The position numbers were made by a program, and so were the translations under genes. The notes under the pieces were generated by a model. It did not search any database and was not told where the DNA came from. It saw only the letters and a list, made by a program, of their open reading frames with translations. A DNA stretch of 64,000 nucleotides from assembly GCA_016931855.1 (NCBI GenBank), contig JAFGDZ010000072.1:62001-126000 (forward strand), given 5' to 3'. This document shows, piece by piece, positions 18,634 to 25,654 of this stretch. Source of the stretch: Bacteroidales bacterium (lineage in GTDB: Bacteria > Bacteroidota > Bacteroidia > Bacteroidales > Tenuifilaceae). Each line of letters starts with the position of its first letter. The first letter of the stretch is position 1.

Positions 18634-19956
18634 ATGAAAACTAATATCATACTTTTTGGAGCGGCTTTAGCAGGTTTAACCTTAGCGTCATGCGCAGGAA
18701 GCCTAACTGTTAGCCGATCAACTGTAACTCCAGTTGACGACATTTACTACTCGCCAAGCAAAAGTTATGTGGTTGAGGAACGTGTTGAGAAACCTCAGCG
18801 CGAGATGACTTCCTCTGCCTTAAAAATGGCAGAATTGGAACAAAAATATCAGGATGTTTTATTGCAGGATACAACCGGTAAGGTGGATACTGTTATTTAT
18901 AAAGCAGAACCTTCAAACCCTTACGAAAGGGTGCTTTCAGACTCTTACCAAGATTCCTACGAGAGGCGATTGAGGGGAATGGAGGATCCTGCATATAGAA
19001 TGAATAGCTGGAGCGCTTACTACAGCGATGATTACTGGTATGCCTCAACCTACGATCCTGCTTTTTATAATGTTATTGTAATGGGCAATCAGGTTTGGGT
19101 TGAGCCAAATTATATAAGCTCAATGTTTATTTGGCCAAGGTCATACTTTGGATGGTCATACTACTGGGGGCGCCCATACAGCCCATTTTATACTCCATAC
19201 TGGGGGTATAACTCATACGCTTGGGGTTATGGCCATGGTTACTATGATGGATACTGGAATAACCACTACAATTACTACGATAATGCAAACTACCGCACCC
19301 GTGGTAATTATGGCACAGTGAATAGCAATGTTCCATATAGGCGTAGAACCGCTGATTCCTATATTGGAAATACTACAGGAACAACCTCTAGGACTAGATT
19401 AGGAAATGGAACTAAAACGAATACCAATACCAGAACAGAAACAACAGTGGTAACCAGAAGAAGACCTGATGGTACTACAACCCGTATTAACGAAGGTACT
19501 AGGCAAAGGCCTACCAGAGATGTTACAAACACAACAGGAACAAGAACTAGACCTTCAAGCACAGGCAATGTAAGGAGCGCTGAGCCAACTAGGTATAACC
19601 CTAATTACACCCGACCAGGAACAAGAACTCGTACCGATTATAATAGACCTTCAAGAGGAGGCTCTGGGGTTGGTACAACGCCTACACGTACAAGACCAGC
19701 GGGGGTAACACCAACAAGAACAACCGGTACGCCTCGAGTTTACAATAGGCCAGAGCGCGTTAATGTACCCACGTCAACAAGGGTAAATGGTTCAACCGAG
19801 CGTTCCCGCAGTACAAATAGTTCCTCTGGGTATAACACGGGAAATAGAAGCACAGGAACGGGGGCAACCCGCTCATCTTCAACATCAACGTCTAATACAG
19901 GATCATCAAGGTCTAACAATACGTCAACGGGTACAACTAGAACAAGAACTAGGTAA
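18634..19956 (+). CDS. Low-complexity lipoprotein, Tyr/Trp-rich then Thr/Arg/Asn/Ser-rich
   Basis: 440 aa. The N-terminus is a lipoprotein signal (LAGLTLASCAGS, Cys20). After about 95 ordinary residues comes a Tyr/Trp/Gly/Ser-rich block (about 115-225), then roughly 210 residues dominated by Thr, Arg, Asn, Ser and Gly with repeated TRTR, TGTR and RPS units and no hydrophobic core. No domain is recognised. The composition suggests an envelope-anchored, disordered, strongly basic tail that could bind polyanions or cell-wall polymers; that is inference. It precedes the FadL-like gene on the same strand with no promoter visible between them, so they may be co-transcribed. Confidence 0.8.
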   Translation: MKTNIILFGAALAGLTLASCAGSLTVSRSTVTPVDDIYYSPSKSYVVEERVEKPQREMTSSALKMAELEQKYQDVLLQDTTGKVDTVIYKAEPSNPYERVLSDSYQDSYERRLRGMEDPAYRMNSWSAYYSDDYWYASTYDPAFYNVIVMGNQVWVEPNYISSMFIWPRSYFGWSYYWGRPYSPFYTPYWGYNSYAWGYGHGYYDGYWNNHYNYYDNANYRTRGNYGTVNSNVPYRRRTADSYIGNTTGTTSRTRLGNGTKTNTNTRTETTVVTRRRPDGTTTRINEGTRQRPTRDVTNTTGTRTRPSSTGNVRSAEPTRYNPNYTRPGTRTRTDYNRPSRGGSGVGTTPTRTRPAGVTPTRTTGTPRVYNRPERVNVPTSTRVNGSTERSRSTNSSSGYNTGNRSTGTGATRSSSTSTSNTGSSRSNNTSTGTTRTRTR

Positions 19957-20004
19957 CGAAAATATGATCCACCTTTTACGTTAAGTGCTGTTGTTTGCAA
20001 TACA

Positions 20005-20035
20005 ATATTATGGGGTACGCTATACCCCATAATAT
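20005..20035 (+). terminator. Strong hairpin between lipoprotein and FadL-like genes
   Basis: Perfect 13-bp stem (arms 20005-20017 and 20023-20035, core TGGGGTA/TACCCCA) with a 5-nt loop. No real T-run follows, and only 28 bases without a TAnnTTTG element separate it from the next ATG. It is thus either a weak terminator or an intercistronic RNA hairpin. Confidence 0.55.
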
Positions 20036-20063
20036 CTTTCCAATAAACTAAATATGTTAAACA

Positions 20064-21596
20064 ATGAGAAAAATTGTTTTTATACTTCCAATATTGATAT
20101 TGAGCACTGTGCTCACTTTAGCTCAAACATCTACTGATGCCCTACGGTTCTCCGAGAGTTTTGTTAATGGTAGCGCAAGGTATATTGGTATGGGAGGCGC
20201 ATTTGGGGCGCTAGGTGGGGATTTTAGTACTCTAAGCTCTAATCCTGCTGGTTTAGGCGTTTATCGCAGCTCTGAGTTCTCAATCTCAACATCTTTTAAT
20301 AAAGGGAATTTTACCTCGGAGTACACAGGCTTTTCTACTGAGAACGATAAACGGAATCTAATGCTTGACAACCTAGGTGTTGTTTTTGCTTTTAAACCAG
20401 AGAAAGAGAAGGAGTCTGGTATTGTTGGGGTCAATTTTGGCATTGGATATAACCGAAGTGGTAATTATAACCTCGAATCGCGATTAAGTAATGGGGTTCA
20501 GTACTATTCTATTATGGATACTTGGGCTTTGCGGGCGAATGCATTAGGGCTAAATCCAATAGACTTGCAAGCGTCAACTGATTATGACCCATACAGCAAT
20601 AGTAGTATTCCTTTAGACTTAATTGCTGCTTGGAATGCATTTTTGATTGAACATGATGGGACAAGCTATTACGCTCCGTTGTACGACGGGGATGTTTTTA
20701 AACCTACCCATTTTATACAATCAGAAGGAGGAAAGCATGAGTATGATTTCTCTCTTGGCCTAAACTTCTCTCATAAGCTTTACTTTGGAATGACACTTGG
20801 CTTACAGTCTATTGATTATTCTAGATATACAGTATATACCGAGACACTTAGCGCTACTGGTGATCCTGATATGCCTTATTTGTTTGATAACCTCTCTTAC
20901 TCCGAAAACTTATCGGTTTCGGGCAACGGTTTTAATTTTAAGCTAGGTGCTATATATCGTCCAATTGAGAGTTTACGCTTAGGCTTGGCTTTTCATACGC
21001 CAACCTACTTCTCTGTTGACGAGCACTATTCGTTATCCGCTTCTTCGGAGTTTTGGGATGGCGATTTTATTACTCCTGCATCGCAAACCACTGAGACCTT
21101 TAAAAATACTTACGATTTGGAAACTCCCTTTAGAACCATTGCTAGTGCAGCAGTTGTTATAGGGGATGTTGGTCTAATTAGCTTCGATTATGAGTATTCC
21201 GATTACAGCACTATGCGCTTTAAAAATGGTGTTGGAGGTAATATGTATAATGCTGTTAATGATGAAATTAAAGGTGTTTATAGGGCTACGAACAGTTTTC
21301 GCTTGGGAGGCGAATTTAGGCTTGATAACGTGTTCTTTAGGGCAGGTGGTGCCTATTACTCTAGCCCATATAAATCGGAGTTACTCAATAAGAATGCCGA
21401 TAACCTAATTATATCGGGTGGTATAGGCTATAGGCATAAAAGCGTTTATATAGATTTTGCTTACTCACGATTAATGCACACAGAGAAATATACCTTTTTT
21501 GATATCAGAGATAATGCCGGAAACCTTGCAATAGATCCCGTAACCCAGAAATGGGCTGTTGGTAAGGCTGTTTTAACTTTGGGTATTAAGTTTTAG
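20064..21596 (+). CDS. Outer-membrane beta-barrel transport protein (OmpP1/FadL-like)
   Basis: 510 aa with a signal peptide ending LTLAQ (about residue 21). The mature N-terminus (ALRFSESFVNGSARYIGMGGAFGALGGDFSTLSSNPAGLG) is the hallmark of Bacteroidota FadL/OmpP1-like barrels: the MGGAFGALG and NPAGL motifs that form the plug hatch. The rest is repeating aromatic-edged beta strands (LGLAFHTPTYFSV), ending with the phenylalanine-terminated strand AVLTLGIKF typical of outer-membrane barrels. Likely function is passive uptake of hydrophobic compounds; the substrate is not known. Confidence 0.85.
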   Translation: MRKIVFILPILILSTVLTLAQTSTDALRFSESFVNGSARYIGMGGAFGALGGDFSTLSSNPAGLGVYRSSEFSISTSFNKGNFTSEYTGFSTENDKRNLMLDNLGVVFAFKPEKEKESGIVGVNFGIGYNRSGNYNLESRLSNGVQYYSIMDTWALRANALGLNPIDLQASTDYDPYSNSSIPLDLIAAWNAFLIEHDGTSYYAPLYDGDVFKPTHFIQSEGGKHEYDFSLGLNFSHKLYFGMTLGLQSIDYSRYTVYTETLSATGDPDMPYLFDNLSYSENLSVSGNGFNFKLGAIYRPIESLRLGLAFHTPTYFSVDEHYSLSASSEFWDGDFITPASQTTETFKNTYDLETPFRTIASAAVVIGDVGLISFDYEYSDYSTMRFKNGVGGNMYNAVNDEIKGVYRATNSFRLGGEFRLDNVFFRAGGAYYSSPYKSELLNKNADNLIISGGIGYRHKSVYIDFAYSRLMHTEKYTFFDIRDNAGNLAIDPVTQKWAVGKAVLTLGIKF

Positions 21597-21619
21597 CTAG
21601 TTAAATTGTCGTTTTTGGG

Positions 21620-21651
21620 AAGGGAGAGCTGCTTTATGGCGGTTCTCCCTT
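21620..21651. terminator. Hairpin terminator between convergent genes
   Basis: Stem AAGGGAGA (21620-21627) with TCTCCCTT (21644-21651), extended inward by wobble pairs to a 6-nt loop. It reaches the first base of the WbqC stop codon. T-rich flanks on both strands suggest it serves both genes. Confidence 0.65.
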
Positions 21652-22307
21652 TACTTTTGCGCTAATATGCTACTGCCCAAAATGCTATAACTATCGGGGC
21701 CTAAGTTCATAACTAGATCTATTATGCTTAGGTTGGCGACAAAAGGAAATCTATCGGAGAAAACTTGAAAGTAGCTTACTGCGCAGAAATTATCATCGTT
21801 ATCGTGTTTCTGTTGCTTTGGGTGGATGGAGTACCGGTAGTCGTCAATGCTGTTCGCTATAGTTGGCTCAAATTTGCTGGTAACGGTAAACCCTTTACTT
21901 ATACCTAAAATACCCATTACGGCTTTATGCGCTTTTATGTTTAAATCGAGAAGAAACCTCTCCTTTTGTTCAAATAGTGGAATTATCTCTTCTATGTAGT
22001 GCTCGTAGTATGCAGCCGTTCGATAGGCCGATTCAATGGCCTTAAAGTGAATGCGTTGCCAGTTGGTGGCATAGTCAACCAGAACATCTTGTATTGGTGT
22101 ATGATTGCCGTTGGGTCTTACTACTGGCACCGTAAGTGGCATTACACCATTGGCTGTTAGTATCTGGCAACGGTTTCTAAACGATTGCTTTTGATAGTTT
22201 TCGTGCGTTTCTATTATAATGTTACTATATCCAGCTATTTTGCTATAGTACTGAATGGAGCCAAAGTAGCTTGTGGTTAAGAGTACACTATTGGGGTGCT
22301 TGTCCAT
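21651..22307 (-). CDS. WbqC family protein
   Basis: 218 aa matching the WbqC-like family, often found with polysaccharide or signal-peptidase genes in Bacteroidota. Recognisable features are the start VLLTTSYFGSIQYYSKI, the ETHENYQKQSFRNRCQI motif, GVMPLTVPVV, and YATNWQRIHFKAIESAYRTAAYYEHYIEEIIPLF. No enzymatic activity is established for the family. There is no signal peptide. It has a candidate promoter immediately upstream and does not sit next to lepB here. Confidence 0.85.
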   Translation of the reverse strand: MDKHPNSVLLTTSYFGSIQYYSKIAGYSNIIIETHENYQKQSFRNRCQILTANGVMPLTVPVVRPNGNHTPIQDVLVDYATNWQRIHFKAIESAYRTAAYYEHYIEEIIPLFEQKERFLLDLNIKAHKAVMGILGISKGFTVTSKFEPTIANSIDDYRYSIHPKQQKHDNDDNFCAVSYFQVFSDRFPFVANLSIIDLVMNLGPDSYSILGSSILAQK

Positions 22308-22343
22308 GGGTGGGTAAACGGCTATTTGTTAATGTTACTTCTG

Positions 22344-22351
22344 CAAAAATA
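22344..22351 (-). promoter_or_regulatory. Candidate -7 element for the WbqC gene
   Basis: Minus-strand TATTTTTG (TAnnTTTG) about 37 bases upstream of the ATG, directly after the upstream gene's terminator stem. Confidence 0.4.
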
Positions 22352-22352
22352 G

Positions 22353-22383
22353 AAAACCTTACCTAGATATTAGGTAAGGTTTT
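22353..22383 (-). terminator. Intrinsic terminator of the 22407-22910 gene
   Basis: Perfect 13-bp stem AAAACCTTACCTA / TAGGTAAGGTTTT with a 5-nt loop. On the minus strand it is followed by a T-rich tract (CTATTTTTG). Confidence 0.85.
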
Positions 22384-22406
22384 GCTTAAAGAAGATGTGC
22401 CGCTTG

Positions 22407-22910
22407 TTAGTCAGCCTTTTTTAGTAGTAGCCATGCATAAATGCTGAATGCTACGGTTGTAATACCTTGAATATATAGTGGTGTTGCAACTAAATCGCCT
22501 TGTAGTAGGGTGCTTAATAGGGTAAACTTAACTAGATAGTAAAAAGCCTTGCTTAAAACAATGGAAAGAAGCATTGCTGGGAACACTCTGTTAATTAAGG
22601 TTTTGCTAATAAGATTAAAGAGCCATACGTTTAGCATTAGCTCTGCGGCTATTAACACCATCTTTGGGAAAACGGGATGAGCCGATACTGCAAAGGAGAA
22701 TAGTGGTAGTAGCAGTGCCAATACATACGCATTTCTTTTGTTGGTATGGACTAAAGCTAGTATTACCATTAGTCTCATTGGCTCTATTAAATAAAGAGGC
22801 AGGCTAATCATGTGAGATATTGTAGGAACCAAAAATATAAATGCAACAGCAAGTGCATCAAAAATATATGCCCTTATGTTCCCCTTTAAAGCAATTTGAG
22901 TAGTGTTCAT
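22407..22910 (-). CDS. Small integral membrane protein, possibly ECF-type S component
   Basis: 167 aa, very hydrophobic, with five or six predicted membrane segments (for example FDALAVAFIFLVPTISHMI, ILALVHTNKRNAYVLALLLP and VFPAMLLSIVLSKAFYYLV). The size and the conserved-looking amphipathic start resemble the substrate-binding S subunits of ECF vitamin transporters, but I cannot confirm this; no EcfT or ATPase gene is nearby. It is divergent from the DUF362 operon across a 177-base region containing a perfect 12-bp palindrome, so they could share control. Confidence 0.55.
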   Translation of the reverse strand: MNTTQIALKGNIRAYIFDALAVAFIFLVPTISHMISLPLYLIEPMRLMVILALVHTNKRNAYVLALLLPLFSFAVSAHPVFPKMVLIAAELMLNVWLFNLISKTLINRVFPAMLLSIVLSKAFYYLVKFTLLSTLLQGDLVATPLYIQGITTVAFSIYAWLLLKKAD

Positions 22911-23032
22911 TTTTTTAAGGTTTTAGTTGTGTGTAACAAATTATCAGATGTAAATTTGGCAATATAGTTTAGCTAGCCATGGGTATTTATCAATTCCTCA
23001 AATATATGAGCTGGAACTATTTTCGGTTTAGA

Positions 23033-23044
23033 GTAAACGTTTAC
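23033..23044. promoter_or_regulatory. Perfect palindrome GTAAACGTTTAC, operator-like
   Basis: A 12-bp perfect palindrome with a central CG, the form of LacI-family operators, 44 bases before the DUF362 start. It differs only in the second and eleventh positions from the palindrome at 34301-34312. Confidence 0.45.
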
Positions 23045-23087
23045 CCATTTTAACGGTCAATATTAAGTAATAAAACCCTATCCTAGT

Positions 23088-24017
23088 ATGAAACGACGCG
23101 AATTTTTAAAGAAAGGCCTAAGTGCAGGGCTTTTTACAGGGGCTTTTCTAAACATGGGAGGCCTTGATAAAATTGTTGCAGGAAATACATCTAGCGCAAA
23201 TGCGAATAAGCCAATAGACTTGGTTGCTGTTAAAGGAGGCGCTCCTGCCGCTATGTTTGATAAAGCCATTGCAGCAATGGGGGGCATGCAGAAGTTTGTA
23301 AAGAAAGGGCAGAAAGTTGTAATAAAACCAAATATTGGTTGGGATGTACCACCAGAGAATGGAGGGAATACTAACCCCGAGCTGGTGAAGAGAATTGTTG
23401 AGCAGTGTTTTGCCGCAGGAGCTGCAAGCGTTATGGTTTTTGACAATACCTGCGATGCGTGGAATCGGTGCTATGAGAACAGCGGTATTGAAAAATCAGC
23501 AAAGCAGGCTGGTGCAAAGGTTATTCCAGGTAATACAGAGAATTACTATAAGGAAGTAGATATACCAAACGGTAAGCGATTGACTAAAGCTAAGGTTCAC
23601 GAGGCAATTCTTGGTGCAGATGTTTTTATTAATGTTCCCGTACTAAAACATCATAGCTCTGCAAAAGTTACTATATCGTTAAAAAATCTGATGGGGGCAG
23701 TGTGGGATAGACGGTTCTGGCATAGGAATGATTTACACCAATGCATTGCCGATTTTGCAACGTACTGCAAGCCAACTCTAAATGTGGTTGACGCTTATAG
23801 AGTGATGACAAGGAACGGGCCAAGAGGTGTTTCGTTGGCCGATGTGGTTGAGATGCAGTCTCTTATTTTATCTACAGATATGGTTGCTGCTGATGCTGCA
23901 GCGGCAAAGATTTTTGGAGTGGAGCCTACCGATATCCCCCACATTAAAATGGCACATGAGCTAGGAGTGGGGAATATGAATTTAGGCGAATTAAATATTG
24001 AACGTATTAAAATGTAA
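23088..24017 (+). CDS. DUF362 domain protein with Tat signal
   Basis: 309 aa. The N-terminus MKRREFLKKGLSAGLFTGAFL is a twin-arginine signal, so it is exported folded. The DUF362 domain follows: VVIKPNIGWDVPPENGGNTNPELV, VFDNTCDAW, and VPVLKHHSSAKVTISLKNLMGAVWDRRFWHRNDLHQCIADF. The family's biochemistry is not established, but its members are often genomic partners of iron-sulfur proteins. It lies only six bases before the NapH/NapG-like gene, a two-gene operon, which suggests a shared periplasmic redox task. Confidence 0.85.
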   Translation: MKRREFLKKGLSAGLFTGAFLNMGGLDKIVAGNTSSANANKPIDLVAVKGGAPAAMFDKAIAAMGGMQKFVKKGQKVVIKPNIGWDVPPENGGNTNPELVKRIVEQCFAAGAASVMVFDNTCDAWNRCYENSGIEKSAKQAGAKVIPGNTENYYKEVDIPNGKRLTKAKVHEAILGADVFINVPVLKHHSSAKVTISLKNLMGAVWDRRFWHRNDLHQCIADFATYCKPTLNVVDAYRVMTRNGPRGVSLADVVEMQSLILSTDMVAADAAAAKIFGVEPTDIPHIKMAHELGVGNMNLGELNIERIKM

Positions 24018-24023
24018 TAGACC

Positions 24024-25601
24024 ATGCATTTATTAAGTATTCCAAAATGGTTTCGTCGTTTTTTTGCCTTGTGTTACTTTCTTTTAGTTGTATTTGTTTT
24101 TATTGATTTTGCAGGGAGCTTAAAGCCACATACTATTGAATGGATTTTGTTCCCCCAGTTTGTGCCATCGCTGCTTAACTTCTTTAGTGTGGGTGGAGCA
24201 TTATCCATTGGTTTTATTATAGTATTGTTACTAACGCTAGTGTTTGGAAGAGTTTACTGCTCTTTTCTATGCCCATTAGGTGTTATACAGGATCTTGTAA
24301 GTAGAATTTCGAAGTGGAAAAGGCGGTATAAGTTTACAACGTCAGTTCCGTGGGTAAGGTATTCCATTCTTGTGGTAGTGGCTGCGTTTGCTATTGGTGG
24401 TGGTGTTTTCTTGTTATACATTTTAGATCCCTATAGCCTTGCTGGGCGTACCTTTTCAAATCTTGTTCGTCCGGTTTATTTTGGGGTAAATAATTTGCTG
24501 GTAAAGGTTTTAGGCGTGTTCGATAGCTATGCCTTAGCACATGTTCCCTTTAAGGGTATGCCTTGGCAGGTTCTACTTTTATCGGCACTGCTTATTGCTC
24601 CCATAATTTTTATGGCTGTTGGAAAGGGGCGCTTGTACTGTAATTTGATATGCCCAGTGGGAACGTTTTTGGGCTTGGTATCAAAAGTATCTGTGTTTAA
24701 GGTAAGTATTGCTGCATCAACCTGCACAAGTTGCAGGAAGTGTGAAAGTGTTTGTAAGTCAGGTTGTATTGATATTAAGTCGCAAACGGTTGATGCATCA
24801 CGCTGTGTTGCTTGTTTTAACTGTTTAGATTCGTGTAGGTTTGATGCTCTTAGCTATAGTGCTATTGGCCGCAAATCTGCAGATAAACCCGTAAGCGAAA
24901 AGTCTGAAGGTGTAGTAGGTAACACTTCTCGCCGCGAGTTTTTTAAGGCTTTGGGTGGTTTTGTTGCAACATCGGCCATGCTTAGTAGTATGAGCGCACT
25001 GGGTGCTCCTACCAAGGTGAAGGAGAAAAAGGAACATCCGGTTGCTCCTCCAGGAGCAGAATCCACAAACCGATTTCTAGATATATGTACTGCCTGCCAT
25101 TTGTGTGTTTCACAATGTCCAACTCATGTTTTGCAACCATCGCTGCTACAGTACGGCGTTTTTGGTATTATGCAGCCGCACATGGATTACCACTCGGGCT
25201 TTTGCAATTTTGAATGTACTCTGTGTGGAGAGGTTTGTCCTACAGGTGCAATACTGCCGCTTATGCTGGAATCAAAAAAGAGAACTCAACTTGGTGTTGC
25301 AAAATTTATAAAGGATAACTGTATTGTACATACCGATAAAACCGATTGTGGTGCTTGTTCTGAGCATTGCCCTACAAAGGCTGTAAAAATGGTTCCTTAT
25401 GGGGAAAAGGGACTTGTAATACCCTCTGTTGATGAGACTATTTGCATTGGTTGTGGAGCGTGTGAGTATGCTTGTCCAACGGTTCCGTTCCGGGCCATTT
25501 ACATAAATGGCAATACATCGCATTTGGTGGCCGATTTGCCAAAGATACAAGAACCTGAAGAGGTAAAGGCGGGAAGCCCAAGCGACGATTTCCCTTTCTA
25601 G
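24024..25601 (+). CDS. NapH-NapG-like membrane iron-sulfur fusion protein with internal Tat motif
   Basis: 525 aa. Residues 1-230 form a NapH/NosR-like membrane part with hydrophobic segments and the two motifs GRVYCSFLCPLG (76-87) and GRLYCNLICPVG (202-213). Two 4Fe-4S cysteine clusters follow (CTSCRKCESVC, 234-244; CVACFNCLDSC, 261-271). At 301-306 comes TSRREFF and then a hydrophobic stretch, a second twin-arginine signal inside the chain. The rest (350-490) is NapG-like, with CTACHLCVSQCP, CNFECTLCGEVCP, CGACSEHCP and CIGCGACEYACP, about four more clusters. It probably passes quinol electrons to periplasmic acceptors together with the DUF362 protein. No terminal reductase is in the window. 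Confidence 0.85.
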   Translation: MHLLSIPKWFRRFFALCYFLLVVFVFIDFAGSLKPHTIEWILFPQFVPSLLNFFSVGGALSIGFIIVLLLTLVFGRVYCSFLCPLGVIQDLVSRISKWKRRYKFTTSVPWVRYSILVVVAAFAIGGGVFLLYILDPYSLAGRTFSNLVRPVYFGVNNLLVKVLGVFDSYALAHVPFKGMPWQVLLLSALLIAPIIFMAVGKGRLYCNLICPVGTFLGLVSKVSVFKVSIAASTCTSCRKCESVCKSGCIDIKSQTVDASRCVACFNCLDSCRFDALSYSAIGRKSADKPVSEKSEGVVGNTSRREFFKALGGFVATSAMLSSMSALGAPTKVKEKKEHPVAPPGAESTNRFLDICTACHLCVSQCPTHVLQPSLLQYGVFGIMQPHMDYHSGFCNFECTLCGEVCPTGAILPLMLESKKRTQLGVAKFIKDNCIVHTDKTDCGACSEHCPTKAVKMVPYGEKGLVIPSVDETICIGCGACEYACPTVPFRAIYINGNTSHLVADLPKIQEPEEVKAGSPSDDFPF

Positions 25602-25609
25602 GATAATAA

Positions 25610-25635
25610 AAACGGAGGCCAGTCGGCCTCCGTTT
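25610..25635. terminator. Bidirectional terminator
   Basis: Perfect 11-bp stem AAACGGAGGCC / GGCCTCCGTTT with a 4-nt loop between the convergent iron-sulfur and amylase genes. Confidence 0.85.
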
Positions 25636-25654
25636 CTCGTAACAAAATCCCAAT

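Noticed and set aside
19359-19956. Repeat array or CRISPR-like region
   Set aside because: The repetition is coding: short TRTR/TGTR units in one open frame, with no constant repeat and spacer lengths.
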